64,000 nt of DNA from Albimonas sp963816545 (GCA_963816545.1 CAWFLE010000013.1:1-64000); one strand, 5' to 3'. Shown: positions 39,705 through 49,622, counted from the stretch's first letter. The notes: generated by a model from the sequence alone, not told the origin. Numbers and translations: made by a program.

Positions 39705-40835
39705 TGTCGGACGTCCACGCGCAGACCGTCTCCTACGTCGCCCCCTCGCAGATCCCGGCGGCGCCCCCTCCGGCGCGGGAGCGGGGGGCGGTCAAGTGGC
39801 TGCGGGAGAACCTGTTCTCCTCGGTCACCAATGCCGTGCTCACGCTGCTGTCGCTGCTGGTGGTGTTCTACGCCGTGCCGGCGCTGTTCGAATGGGCGTT
39901 CTGGTACGCGGTGTGGGACGGCTCCTCGCTCGACGAATGCCGCGCCGCGTGGCAGGCGATGGGCGGACAGGGCGCCTGCTGGGCCGTGATCAACGAGCGG
40001 TTCAACCAGTTCCTGTTCGGCTTCTACCCCAGCGAGCTTTACTGGCGCCCGATCCTGGCCTTCATCCTGCTGTTCGCGGCCGTGGCGCCGGTGCTGTTCA
40101 CCGGGCTTCCGCGCAGGATGCTGTGGCTGTCGCTCGCCTATCCCTTCATCGCCTACTTCCTGATCTGGGGCGGGCTGGGGCTGGAGCCGGTGGGCAGCAA
40201 CAAGCTGGGCGGGTTCCTGCTGTCGCTGATCCTGGGCGTCACGGGGATCGCGTTCTCGTTCCCCTTCGGGGTGCTGCTGGCGCTGGGGCGGGCGTCGAAC
40301 CTGATCTTCCTCAAGACGCTGTCGGTGATCTTCATCGAGTTCATCCGCGGCGTGCCGCTGATCACGCTGCTGTTCGTGGCGTCCTCGGTGCTCAGCTACT
40401 TCTTCCCGCCGGGAACCTCGCTGGACCTGATCCTGCGCGTCATCATCATGGTGACGCTTCTTCGCCTCCGCCTACATGGCCGAGGTGATCCGCGGCGGGC
40501 TCGCGGCGCTGGATACGGGGCAGTACGAGGCGGCGGACAGCCTCGGCCTCGACTACTGGAAGTCGATGCGCCTCATCATCCTGCCGCAGGCGCTGAAGAT
40601 CTCCATCCCCGGCATCGTCAACACCTTCATCGGGCTGTTCAAGGACACCACGCTGGTGATCGTGATCGGGCTTCTGGACCCGCTGGGCCTGATCGGCACC
40701 ATCCGGGCCGACAGCGCGTGGAACGGCCTGGTGTGGGAGTTCTACGTGTTCGTCGCGATGTTCTTCTTCGTCTGCTGCTTCGGGATGTCCCGTTATTCCA
40801 TGTGGCTGGAGCGCAAGCTCCAGACCGGCCGCTAG
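39704..40835 (+). CDS. aapM: AapM permease, one frameshift
   Basis: Second permease of the amino-acid importer. The N-terminus MSDVHAQTVSYVAPSQIPAA and VIFIEFIRGVPLITLLFVAS are in the first frame. One extra T near 40457 (ACGCTTCTTCGCC) shifts the frame before SAYMAEVIRGGLAALDTGQY and ADSLGLDYWKSMRLIILPQA. Repaired length is about 376 aa, normal for AapM. Probably an error in sequence. Confidence 0.93.
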
Positions 40836-40846
40836 GAGCCCAGCCA

Positions 40847-41638
40847 ATGACCGAAACCTCCGCCGCGCCCGAGATGGACCGCTCCGCGCTGAAGGTGAGC
40901 GACGAGGTCGCGATCCAGATCTCCCGCATGAACAAGTGGTACGGGGAGTTCCACGTCCTGCGGGACATCAACCTCACCGTGAACCGCGGGGAGCGCATCG
41001 TGGTCTGCGGCCCCTCCGGCTCGGGCAAGTCCACGCTGATCCGCTGCATCAACCGGCTGGAGGAGCACCAGCAGGGCAAGATCGTGGTCGACGGGATCGA
41101 GCTGACCAACGACATCAAGAACATCGACAAGATCCGCTCCGAGGTCGGGATGTGCTTCCAGCACTTCAACCTGTTCCCGCACCTGACCATTCTGGAGAAC
41201 TGCACCCTCGCCCCCATCTGGGTCCGCAAGGTCCCCAAGCGGGAGGCGGAGGAGACCGCCATGCACTTCCTCGAAAAGGTCAAGATCCCCGATCAGGCGC
41301 ACAAGTACCCGGGCCAGCTCTCGGGCGGGCAGCAGCAGCGCGTGGCCATCGCGCGGTCCTTGTGCATGAAGCCCCGCATCATGCTGTTCGACGAGCCGAC
41401 CTCCGCCCTCGACCCCGAGATGATCAAGGAGGTGCTCGACACCATGATCGAGCTCGCGCACGAGGGGATGACCATGATCTGCGTGACCCACGAGATGGGC
41501 TTCGCCCGCCAGGTCGCGAACCGGGTGATCTTCATGGACCAGGGCCAGATCGTGGAGCAGAACGAGCCGGAGGAGTTCTTCCAGAACCCCAGGTCGGACC
41601 GGACCAAGCTGTTCCTCAGCCAGATCCTCGGCCACTGA
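40847..41638 (+). CDS. aapP: Amino-acid ABC transporter ATPase AapP
   Basis: The 263-aa ATPase of the aap importer. Walker A is VCGPSGSGKSTLIRCINRLE, the signature is LSGGQQQRVAIARSL and Walker B is IMLFDEPTSALDPEM, with the switch His in CVTHEMGFA. Eleven bp after aapM. Last gene of the aap operon. Confidence 0.97.
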   Translation: MTETSAAPEMDRSALKVSDEVAIQISRMNKWYGEFHVLRDINLTVNRGERIVVCGPSGSGKSTLIRCINRLEEHQQGKIVVDGIELTNDIKNIDKIRSEVGMCFQHFNLFPHLTILENCTLAPIWVRKVPKREAEETAMHFLEKVKIPDQAHKYPGQLSGGQQQRVAIARSLCMKPRIMLFDEPTSALDPEMIKEVLDTMIELAHEGMTMICVTHEMGFARQVANRVIFMDQGQIVEQNEPEEFFQNPRSDRTKLFLSQILGH

Positions 41639-41742
41639 GCCGTTAACCCTGATCGCCGTTACGTTAGTTTTGACTTAAATGTTCGGCCGTATCGGTCCGT
41701 GGCACATCGCGTTGAAACGCGGACGCCACGGGAACCGTAGCC

Positions 41743-41928
41743 ATGATCCTCATCCACGCCGACAAGACCACCATCGCCGGCCCCGTCTTCCACGCGGCGC
41801 CGGAGCTGGAGCGGGGGCTGGACCTCCTCTCCTCGCTGCCGCCCGCCGTATGGCCGGGCGTCTTCGCGCTGGCGGTCCTCGCGCTGTTCCTGGTGGTGGA
41901 GCCGGTGCGCCGCCGCCGCGCGGACTGA
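41743..41928 (+). CDS. Small membrane protein, unknown
   Basis: A 61-aa frame starting MILIHADKTTIAGPVFHA with one hydrophobic stretch (VFALAVLALFLVVEPV) near the C-terminus followed by RRRR. It ends 5 bp before the end of the convergent ctaG gene. GGGAACCG upstream is a weak ribosome-binding site. Short and unrecognised. Confidence 0.4.
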   Translation: MILIHADKTTIAGPVFHAAPELERGLDLLSSLPPAVWPGVFALAVLALFLVVEPVRRRRAD

Positions 41929-41933
41929 CCCGC

Positions 41934-43019
41934 TCAGTGCAGCGCGTGCGCCATCACGGCCATGCTGAACACGATCACGAACATCGTCGCCGACAGCAGC
42001 CCCAGCAGCCGCCCCGTCCGCAGGTTCACCGCGGTCGTGGCGAGCCGAAGCTCCTCCGCCGTCTCCGGGAATTCCAGCGCGGCGGAGTTGGACCTGAGCG
42101 CCCCTGAGCGGAAGCGGCGCAGGCGCGTCTCCTCCGCCCGGTTCCACAGGTTCATCACCAGCATCATGCCGATCAGGCTCATCATGCTGCTGGGCGCCCA
42201 GATCAGGAACCCGCCCGCGGCCTCGTCGGCCATCGGCGCCATGTCGAACAGCCGGCCCTGGATGTCGTAGGCCGGATACAGCACCACCGCCTTGAGCGTC
42301 GTGAACGACCCCAGCAGCATGTTCGACAGGATGGTCCCGATCAGGATCACCTCCCGCGTGCGGTGCCCGATGGCCTTGGGCGGATCGCGCGGGTCCAGCA
42401 TGGCGGACCAGAACACGACACCGGCCGCGAGCATGGTGACGTGCATCAGGTAGTGCACCGGCTCGTTCACCAGCGCGAGGTCATGCAGCGCCGGAACCTG
42501 CCAGATATAAAGCGAGGCCACATACATCGCGAACAGCGGCGCGGGCCGGTTCAGCCAATGCCAGAACGCCCCGAGCCGCCGGCTGCGCAGCATCGGCGCC
42601 AGCGCCCCGCGGCGCACCGCCCGCGGCAGGCCCGAGACCATCTCGCCCCGCGGGATCGACAGCGCGATCAGCAGGGGCCCCGCGATCCGCAGCAGCATGT
42701 GCTGCACCTGGTGCATCCAGAACAGCCGCTCGGCCATCGGGTCCACCGGCAATTCCAGCGCGACCAGCACGCAGGCCACCCCCGCCACGAAGGCCGCGAG
42801 GCGCCAGCTCTGCACGCCGGTCCGGCGTCTCAGCGCACCGCGCACCCGGATCCACAGCGCGAGGGCCGCGGCGAGCATGATCTCGGGATCGACGCGCCAG
42901 GCGGTCAGGGAGGCGGGGTGCGCGTGATGACCCACATGGGCCGACGCCCGCCCGGCGAAGGCGGCCGCCAGGATCGCGGCGAGCGCGAGCGGGCGGCTGA
43001 GCTGGGAGCTTGCAACCAT
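41934..43019 (-). CDS. ctaG: CtaG-type cytochrome c oxidase assembly protein
   Basis: A polytopic membrane protein of the caa3_CtaG family (the Bacillus type, unlike the Cox11 type). From the Met at 43019 a signal-like segment (SRPLALAAILAAAFAG) precedes AHVGHHAHP. About seven membrane segments follow. Conserved histidines lie in FWMHQVQHMLLRIAGPLLI and PVHYLMHVTMLAAGVVFW. The length is 361 aa. The frame is open to 43148 but the upstream part is low-complexity repeat DNA. Divergent from lysC. Confidence 0.82.
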   Translation of the reverse strand: MVASSQLSRPLALAAILAAAFAGRASAHVGHHAHPASLTAWRVDPEIMLAAALALWIRVRGALRRRTGVQSWRLAAFVAGVACVLVALELPVDPMAERLFWMHQVQHMLLRIAGPLLIALSIPRGEMVSGLPRAVRRGALAPMLRSRRLGAFWHWLNRPAPLFAMYVASLYIWQVPALHDLALVNEPVHYLMHVTMLAAGVVFWSAMLDPRDPPKAIGHRTREVILIGTILSNMLLGSFTTLKAVVLYPAYDIQGRLFDMAPMADEAAGGFLIWAPSSMMSLIGMMLVMNLWNRAEETRLRRFRSGALRSNSAALEFPETAEELRLATTAVNLRTGRLLGLLSATMFVIVFSMAVMAHALH

Positions 43020-43102
43020 GGGCCGGGAACCTGCACCCGCGCCTCCGGGCCCCGCGATGCGTCGCATCGGCGCAAGGGCCGGCGCCGCCGGGGCGCCCCG
43101 CC

Positions 43103-43186
43103 CGCGCGCCTCGCGTGCAACGGCCCCCTCCGCGCGCCTTGCGTGCAACCGCCCCCGCCGCGCGCCTTGCGTGCGAAGCGGCTTGC
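43103..43186. repeat. Three 28-bp tandem repeats
   Basis: Units start at 43103, 43131 and 43159. Each begins CGCGCGCC, followed by TCGCGTGC or TTGCGTGC. Units 1 and 2 match at 25 of 28 positions; units 2 and 3 diverge in the last third. They fill the gap between divergent ctaG and lysC. Confidence 0.75.
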
Positions 43187-43234
43187 CCGTAAGACGCCGG
43201 CGTTGATCGCGCGAGGGGACATTCAGGCCGCGCC

Positions 43235-44458
43235 ATGCCCAGACTGGTGATGAAATTCGGCGGCACCTCGGTGGCCGACCTCGCCCGCATCCGCTCCGCC
43301 GCCGCCAAGGTGAAGAAGGAGGTGGAGGCGGGCTACGAGGTCTGCGTCGTCGTCTCCGCCATGGCCGGCCGCACCAACGAGATGGTGGGCTGGGTCCGGG
43401 AGGTCTCGCCCCTCTACGACGCCCGCGAATACGACGCGGTGGTGGCGTCCGGAGAGAACGTGACCGCCGGCCTGATGGCGCTGGTGCTTCAGGAGCTGGA
43501 CGTGCCCGCGCGGTCCTGGCAGGGCTGGCAGATCCCGCTCAGGACCACGATGCAGCACGGCGCCGCCCGGATCGAGGAGATCCCGACCGCCAATCTCGAC
43601 GCCAAGTTCGCCGAGGGGCTTCACGCCGTGGTCGCCGGCTTCCAGGGCATCGCGCCGGATGGGCGCATCACCACGCTGGGCCGCGGCGGGTCCGACACCA
43701 CGGCGGTCGCGCTCGCGGCCGCGCTGGGCGCCGAGCGTTGCGACATCTACACCGACGTGGACGGCGTCTACACCACCGACCCGCGGATCGAGGCCAAGGC
43801 CCGCAAGCTCGACCGGATCGCCTATGAGGAGATGCTGGAGCTGGCGTCGCTGGGCGCCAAGGTCCTCCAGACCCGGTCCGTGGAGCTTGCGCTGCGCTAC
43901 AAGGTCCGGCTGATGGTCAGGACCAGCTTTTCCGACGAACCCGGCACGCTCGTCTGCGACGAGGAGGAGATCATGGAGTCCAAGGTCGTGAGCGGCGTCG
44001 CCTTCCAGCGCGACGAGGCCAAGGTGACGGTGGCGGGCGTCGATGACCGCCCGGGCGTCGCGGCCTCCATCTTCGGCCCGCTGGCGGATGCGGGCGTGAA
44101 CGTGGACATGATCGTGCAGAACATCTCGGCGGAGGGTCTGACCGACATGACCTTCTCGTTGGCCGTCGATGACGTGCCCCGCGCCCGCAAGGCGCTGGAG
44201 GACGCGCAGGCGGGCGGGGCCATCTCCTACCGGGCGATCATCGCGGATACGGACGTGAGCAAGGTCTCGGTGGTGGGCATCGGCATGCGGTCGCATACCG
44301 GCGTCGCGCAGCGCATGTTCCGCGCGCTGGCGTCGGAGGGCGTGAACATCAAGGTCATCACCACCTCCGAGATCAAGGTCTCGGTGCTGGTGGACCGCAA
44401 GTACATGGAACTGGCGGTGCAGGCGCTTCACGACGCTTTCGATCTCGACAAGCCATAG
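43235..44458 (+). CDS. lysC: Aspartate kinase (alphaproteobacterial)
   Basis: A 407-aa monofunctional aspartokinase for lysine, threonine and methionine synthesis. It starts MPRLVMKFGGTSVADLARIR and has TLGRGGSDTTAVALAAALGA and CDIYTDVDGVYTTDPR. Two ACT domains follow, with VTVAGVDDRPGVAASIFGPL in the first and SVVGIGMRSHTGVAQRMF in the second. GAGGGGAC precedes the start. It lies 18 bp before ptsP, a pairing common in Alphaproteobacteria. Confidence 0.97.
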   Translation: MPRLVMKFGGTSVADLARIRSAAAKVKKEVEAGYEVCVVVSAMAGRTNEMVGWVREVSPLYDAREYDAVVASGENVTAGLMALVLQELDVPARSWQGWQIPLRTTMQHGAARIEEIPTANLDAKFAEGLHAVVAGFQGIAPDGRITTLGRGGSDTTAVALAAALGAERCDIYTDVDGVYTTDPRIEAKARKLDRIAYEEMLELASLGAKVLQTRSVELALRYKVRLMVRTSFSDEPGTLVCDEEEIMESKVVSGVAFQRDEAKVTVAGVDDRPGVAASIFGPLADAGVNVDMIVQNISAEGLTDMTFSLAVDDVPRARKALEDAQAGGAISYRAIIADTDVSKVSVVGIGMRSHTGVAQRMFRALASEGVNIKVITTSEIKVSVLVDRKYMELAVQALHDAFDLDKP

Positions 44459-44476
44459 GCCGGGGGAGGGGGAGCC

Positions 44477-46729
44477 GTGACCCAGGGCGGAGGCTCTCGC
44501 GCGCTGCTCAAGCGGCTCTCGGGCGTGATGGCCGAGGCCGGAGACGGGCAGCAGCGCCTCGACAGCATCGTCAGCCTGATCGCGTCCTCCATGCGCACGG
44601 AGGTCTGCTCCGTCTATCTCCGCCGCGGGGAGCGCACGCTGGAGCTGTGCGCCACGGAAGGCCTCAACCCCGACTCCGTCCATAACGCCCGCCTGCGCGT
44701 GGGGCAGGGCCTCGTGGGCCGGATCGCCGCGCGGTCCGAGCCGATCAACACCGACGACGCCCAGAACACCCGCGGCTTCCAGTATCTGCCGGAGACGGGG
44801 GAGGAGATCTTCCACGCCTTCCTCGGCGTCCCCATCATGCGGCTCGGCGAGGTGCTGGGCGTCCTCGTGGTCCAGAACCGCGAGAGCCGGAACTACTCCG
44901 ACGACGACGTTCACGGCCTCGAGGTCGTGGCGATGCTGCTCGCCGAGATGACGGAGCTGGGCGCCTTCCTCGGGGAAGGGGACGCCGAGCTCGCGGGCGC
45001 GCATGTGCGGCCCTATTACGTGCGCGGCGTCTCGGGGCAGGAGGGCGCGGCGGAGGGCGTGGTCCACCTGCACGAGCCCCGCGTGAACTTCGCCAACCCG
45101 GTGGCCGAGGACGTGGACGCCGAGCGCGCGCGCCTCACCGCCGCGATGGACTCGCTGCAAGGGGAGGTGGATGACCTGCTCTCGGCCGACGGCATCGGCC
45201 ATGCCGGGGAGCATCGCGACGTGCTCGAGAGCTACCGCATGTTCGCCCATGACAAGGGCTGGATGCGGCGGATGCTGGCGTCGGTCGAATCGGGGCTGGC
45301 GGCGGAGGTGGCGGTGGAGCGGGAGCAGTCCGCCGTCCGCGCGCGCCTGTCGCGGATCACCGACCCTTACCTCAGGGAGCGGGCGCATGACCTGGACGAT
45401 CTCGCCTACAGGCTGCTGCGCCACCTGTCGGGCGGCGGCGGCGGGCGGGAGGTTCCCGAGGACGCGATCCTCGTCGCCCGCAACATCGGCCCCGGGGAGC
45501 TGCTGGACTACGGGAACCGCCTGAAGGGGGTGGTGCTGGAGGAAGGGGCCATCGGCTCCCACGCCGCCATCGTCGCCCGCGCGCTGGCGATCCCGCTGGT
45601 GGTGCAGGCCGAGCGCATCACGCTGGAGGCCCGCAACGGCGACCGCATCCTCGTGGACGGGGACGTGGGCGCGGTGCATCTGCGCCCCGACGACACGGTC
45701 TTCGGCGCCTTCCGCGAGAAGCTGGACATGCGCGCCCAGGCCGAGGAGGCCTGGCGGGCGCTGCGCGACGAGCCGGCGCTCAGCCTCGACGGCCACCGCG
45801 TGGCGCTGCACATGAACGCGGGGCTGCTGACGGACCTGCCCTCGCTGGAGGGGTCGGGCGCCGAGGGGGTGGGCCTCTACCGCACCGAGCTCCAGTTCCT
45901 GATCCGCTCGCGCGTGCCCATGCGCGGCGAGCAGGCGGCGCTCTACGACCGGGTGCTGAGCCACGCGCAGGGCAAGCGGGTGGTGTTCCGCACGCTCGAC
46001 ATCGGCTCGGACAAGGTGCTGCCCTACATGAAGCGGCAGGAGGAGCCGAACCCCGCCCTCGGGTGGCGCGCCATCCGCATCAGCCTCGACCGGCCCAACA
46101 TCCTGAAGATGCAGCTCCAGAGCCTGCTGCGCGGCGCCGCCGGGCGGCCCTTCGCGATCATGTTCCCCATGGTCGCGCAGGCGTCGGAGTTCACGCAGGC
46201 CCGCGACATGGTGCTGGAGCAGCTTGAGCGTCACATCCGCAACGGCTGGCCCGCGCCGCAGCGCCTGGAGATCGGGGCGATGCTGGAGACGCCGAGCCTC
46301 GCCTTCGCGCCGGACCACTTCTTCCGGGAGGCGGACTTCATCTCCATCGGCGGCAACGACCTCAAGCAGTTCTTCTTCGCCGCCGACCGGGAGAACGAGC
46401 GGGTGCGCCGGCGCTACGACGTGTTCAACGCCTCGTATCTGCGCTTCATCCGCATGATCGTGGAGCGGTGCGAGGCCCAGGGCGCGCCGCTCAGCTATTG
46501 CGGCGAGGATGCGGGCCGGCCGCTGGAGGCGGCGACGCTGGCGGCGGTGGGGCTCAGGACGCTGTCGATGCGCCCGGCCTCCATCGGTCCGGTGAAGCGG
46601 CTGCTGCGGAGCGTTGACCTCGACGAGCTGTGGGCCGTGGTGGAGAAGGCCATGAACCGCGGGGATGTGAACCTGCGGGACGCGCTGGACGGATGGGCGC
46701 GGGAGCGGAGGCTGGTGGAGCTGCTCTGA
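44477..46729 (+). CDS. ptsP: Nitrogen PTS enzyme I (EI-Ntr), GTG start
   Basis: A 750-aa phosphotransferase that passes phosphate from PEP to NPr. An N-terminal GAF domain (about residues 20-165, ending MRLGEVLGVLVVQNRESR) is followed by the PEP-utilising domains. The phosphorylated His is H362 in AIGSHAAIVARALAIP. The C-terminal TIM barrel shows EGVGLYRTELQFLIRSRVP and ISIGGNDLKQFFFAADREN. GTG at 44477 is preceded by GGGGGAG. Confidence 0.96.
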   Translation: MTQGGGSRALLKRLSGVMAEAGDGQQRLDSIVSLIASSMRTEVCSVYLRRGERTLELCATEGLNPDSVHNARLRVGQGLVGRIAARSEPINTDDAQNTRGFQYLPETGEEIFHAFLGVPIMRLGEVLGVLVVQNRESRNYSDDDVHGLEVVAMLLAEMTELGAFLGEGDAELAGAHVRPYYVRGVSGQEGAAEGVVHLHEPRVNFANPVAEDVDAERARLTAAMDSLQGEVDDLLSADGIGHAGEHRDVLESYRMFAHDKGWMRRMLASVESGLAAEVAVEREQSAVRARLSRITDPYLRERAHDLDDLAYRLLRHLSGGGGGREVPEDAILVARNIGPGELLDYGNRLKGVVLEEGAIGSHAAIVARALAIPLVVQAERITLEARNGDRILVDGDVGAVHLRPDDTVFGAFREKLDMRAQAEEAWRALRDEPALSLDGHRVALHMNAGLLTDLPSLEGSGAEGVGLYRTELQFLIRSRVPMRGEQAALYDRVLSHAQGKRVVFRTLDIGSDKVLPYMKRQEEPNPALGWRAIRISLDRPNILKMQLQSLLRGAAGRPFAIMFPMVAQASEFTQARDMVLEQLERHIRNGWPAPQRLEIGAMLETPSLAFAPDHFFREADFISIGGNDLKQFFFAADRENERVRRRYDVFNASYLRFIRMIVERCEAQGAPLSYCGEDAGRPLEAATLAAVGLRTLSMRPASIGPVKRLLRSVDLDELWAVVEKAMNRGDVNLRDALDGWARERRLVELL

Positions 46730-46748
46730 CGTTTCGCAGCGAAACGTC
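46728..46748. repeat. Palindrome overlapping the end of ptsP
   Basis: Ten-base arms GACGTTTCGC and GCGAAACGTC around a single A. Its core GTTTCGCAGCGAAAC matches the palindrome after rarA apart from the central base. It starts within the ptsP stop codon. No U-tract, so it is not a standard terminator. Confidence 0.6.
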
Positions 46749-46885
46749 GCGCTCCGCGTGTGCGTCCGCCTGATGGGTACACTCAGGGTTGTTTTTCGTC
46801 TGGTGCAAGCCGCGGCGTTGGCTTTGGAGGCAGGCAGGTCCACACTTGGGATCACGTCAACCAGCCGCCGTCAGGGAGGCCCTCC

Positions 46886-48319
46886 ATGCAGATGCCCGCC
46901 GCCAATGCCGACATTCTGGGCCGGCGCGACGCGATCCTCGCGCGGCTGGGGGGCGCGCTGCCGGAGGATGCGCTGATCTCGGATGCGCGGGAGCTGCGCG
47001 CCTACGATTGCGATGCGCTGACCATGTATTCCTGCTCGCCGCTGGCGGTGACGCTGCCGCGGACCACCGAGGAGGTCTCGGCGATCCTGCGGGTGTGCCA
47101 CGAGGAGGGGGTTCCGGTGATCCCGCGCGGCTCGGGCACCGGGCTGACGGGGGGGGCGCTGCCGACGCCGGACGCGGTGGTGCTGGGCGTCAGCCGGATG
47201 AGCGCGGTGCTGGAGACGGATTATCCCAACCGCTGCATGCGGGTGCAGACGGGGCGGACCAACCTGTCGGTCACCGGAGCGGTGGAGGCGGACGGATGGT
47301 TCTACGCGCCGGACCCGTCCAGCCAGCTCGCCTGCGCGATCGCGGGGAACATCGCCATGAACTCGGGCGGGGCGCATTGCCTGAAGTACGGGGTGACGAC
47401 GAATAATCTGCTGGGCGTGAAGATGGTCCTGATGGACGGCTCGGTGATGGAGATCGGGGGGGACGGGGCGCTGGACCCGGGCGGGTATGACCTGCTGGGG
47501 CTGATCTGCGGGTCCGAGGGGCAGATGGGCGTGGTCACCGAGGCCGTGCTGCGGATCCTGCCGAAGCCCGAGGGGGCGCGGCCGATCCTGCTGGGCTTCG
47601 ACAGCGCCGTGACGGCGGGCGCCTGCGTTTCGGACATCATCCGCGCCGGCGTGCTGCCGGTGGCGATCGAGTTCATGGACCGGCCGATCATCCACCTGAC
47701 CGAGAGCTTCGTGGGCGCGGGCTATCCGCTCGATGCCGAGGCGCTGCTGATCGTGGAGGTGGAGGGGAGCCGGGCGGAGATCGACGACCAGCTTTCCCGG
47801 ATCAAGGAGATCGCGGCGCGGCATTCGCCGATGACGGTGCGCGAGAGCGCGTCGGAGGCGCAGTCGAAGGCGATCTGGGCCGGGCGCAAGGCGGCGTTCG
47901 GGGCGACGGGGCAGGTGGCGGATTACCTCTGCATGGACGGGACCATACCCACGTCCGCCCTGCCGGAGACGCTGGCGCGGATGGCGGAGCTGGCCTCGGA
48001 TTACGGGTTGAAGGTGGCCAACGTGTTCCATGCCGGCGACGGAAACCTGCACCCGCTGATCATGTTCGACGCCAACGATGGCGAGCAGCGGCGCAAGGCC
48101 GAGGCGCTGGGCGCCGACCTGCTGCGGCTCTGCGTCGAGCAGGGCGGGTGCCTGACCGGGGAGCATGGGGTCGGCGTGGAGAAGCGGGACCTGATGAGCC
48201 ACCAGTATGCGCCCGACGATCTGGAGGCGCAGATGGAGATGAAGGACGTGTTCGACCCCGGCTGGCTGCTGAACCCGGCGAAGGTGTTTCCGCTGGACGT
48301 ACGGGGCGCCCGGCCTTGA
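46886..48319 (+). CDS. glcD: Glycolate oxidase FAD subunit GlcD
   Basis: A 477-aa flavoprotein that oxidises glycolate to glyoxylate together with GlcE and GlcF. The FAD-binding block VIPRGSGTGLTGGALPTPDA is near residue 78, with PSSQLACAIAGNIAMNSGGA and NVFHAGDGNLHPLIMFDAND as family markers and TGEHGVGVEKR near the end. The start at 46886 is preceded by GGGAGG. Confidence 0.95.
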   Translation: MQMPAANADILGRRDAILARLGGALPEDALISDARELRAYDCDALTMYSCSPLAVTLPRTTEEVSAILRVCHEEGVPVIPRGSGTGLTGGALPTPDAVVLGVSRMSAVLETDYPNRCMRVQTGRTNLSVTGAVEADGWFYAPDPSSQLACAIAGNIAMNSGGAHCLKYGVTTNNLLGVKMVLMDGSVMEIGGDGALDPGGYDLLGLICGSEGQMGVVTEAVLRILPKPEGARPILLGFDSAVTAGACVSDIIRAGVLPVAIEFMDRPIIHLTESFVGAGYPLDAEALLIVEVEGSRAEIDDQLSRIKEIAARHSPMTVRESASEAQSKAIWAGRKAAFGATGQVADYLCMDGTIPTSALPETLARMAELASDYGLKVANVFHAGDGNLHPLIMFDANDGEQRRKAEALGADLLRLCVEQGGCLTGEHGVGVEKRDLMSHQYAPDDLEAQMEMKDVFDPGWLLNPAKVFPLDVRGARP

Positions 48320-48343
48320 GCGGCGGGCGTCCGCGGGTCCCCT

Positions 48344-48362
48344 CTCCCCCCTGCGGGGGGAG
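48344..48362 (+). promoter_or_regulatory. Hairpin between glcD and glcE
   Basis: CTCCCCCC and GGGGGGAG pair around TGC, 24 bp after the glcD stop. The glcD-glcE gap is 173 bp, so the hairpin could modulate the downstream subunits. Confidence 0.45.
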
Positions 48363-48492
48363 CCCCGCGTCCGCGCCGGCGTGCCGCCGGCAGGCGCCCT
48401 GTGGCTGACGGCGGGGACGGAGCAGGCTTGACGGCCCGCGCGGTCGAAGACGATGTGACGGGCTGCGCCATGGGCGGCGGGTCGGCGGAGGG

Positions 48493-49621
48493 ATGATGCT
48501 GCGGCCGGAAAGCGAGGCGGAGCTGGCGGAGACGGTCGCGGGGCTGGCCTCGCCCGTGGAGGTGCGGGGCGGCGGCACGCGGCTGGGGCTCGGGCGGCCC
48601 GTGCAGGCGGGGGAGACGCTGTCCACCGCGGGGCTGGCGGGGGTTCGGCTCTATGAGCCGGGCGCGCTGACGCTGGTGGCTGGTGCGGGGACGCCGCTGG
48701 CGGAGGTCGAGGCGGCGCTGGCGGCCGAGGGACAGCGGCTGCCGTTCGAGCCGATGGATCATCGAGGGCTGCTGGGGTCGCGAGGGGGAGCCGACGCTGG
48801 GGGGCGTGGTTTCGTGCAACGTCTCGGGGCCGCGCAGGGTCGCGGTCGGGGCGTGCCGGGACTTCCTGCTGGGCGTGCGCTTCGTGGACGGGCGGGGGCG
48901 CGTGGTGAAGAACGGCGGGCGGGTGATGAAGAACGTCACGGGGTATGACCTCGTGAAGCTGATGGCCGGCAGCTACGGGACGCTGGGCGTGCTGACGGAG
49001 GTGGCGCTGAAGGTGCTGCCGATGGCGGAGGCCTCGGCCACCCTGCGGCTGCGGGGACTGTCGGATGCGCAGGCGGTGGAGGCGATGACCGCGGCGCTGG
49101 GCTCTCCGTTCGACGTGACGGGGGCGGCGCATGCGGGCGGCGAGACGCTGGTGCGGGTGGAGGGGTTCGGACCCTCGGTGGCTTATCGGACGGAGCGTCT
49201 GACGCGGCTGCTGGAGCCGTTCGGCGCGGCGGAGGCGGAGGCCGACACCTCGGCCTGGGAGGGAGTGCGCGACGTGCGCGCCTTCCACGGGCGCGCGGGC
49301 GCGGTCTGGCGGGTGTCGGTGAAGCCCTCGGACGGGCCGGGGCTGGCGGCGGCGCTGGCGCCTGAGGCGGCGGTCTACGACTGGGGCGGCGGGCTGGTGT
49401 GGCTGCTGATCCCCGAGGGGGAGGACGCGCGCGCCGCCGAGGTGCGCGCGGAGGCGGCGAAACGGAAGGGCCATGCGACGCTGGTGCGGGCCTCGGCGCC
49501 CGTGCGGGCCGCGGTCGGGGCGTTCCAGCCGGAGGCGCCGGCGCTGGCGGCGATCTCGGACGGGATCCGGGCGAAGTTCGACCCGCGGGGCGTGCTGAAC
49601 CCCGGCAGGATGAGGGGCTGA
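48493..49621 (+). CDS. glcE: Glycolate oxidase subunit GlcE, one frameshift
   Basis: The second FAD-binding subunit of glycolate oxidase. The first part (VEVRGGGTRLGLGRPVQAG, LPFEPMDHRGLLG) is in one frame. One extra base near 48779 shifts it before REGEPTLGGVVSCNVSGPRR and VVKNGGRVMKNVTGYDLVKL. The end KFDPRGVLNPGRM is typical. Repaired length is about 375 aa. GGAGGG precedes the ATG at 48493; 48496 is also possible. Confidence 0.92.
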
Positions 49622-49622
49622 G

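Noticed and set aside
38552..41638. Plus-strand open frame of 1,028 codons
   Set aside because: It runs out of frame through aapQ, then in frame through the first part of aapM and all of aapP. The aapM frameshift joins them; it is not a fusion protein.
41639..41742. Promoter TTGACT at about 41672 before the small membrane ORF
   Set aside because: No acceptable -10 box stands 15-19 bp downstream.
43103..43186. Possible CRISPR array
   Set aside because: The 28-bp units are directly adjacent with no spacers and no cas genes are nearby.
43223..46855. Minus-strand open frame of 1,210 codons
   Set aside because: It is antisense to lysC and ptsP, both recognised with full motifs. High GC keeps the opposite frame free of stops; the translation is Arg/His/Leu-rich and resembles no family.
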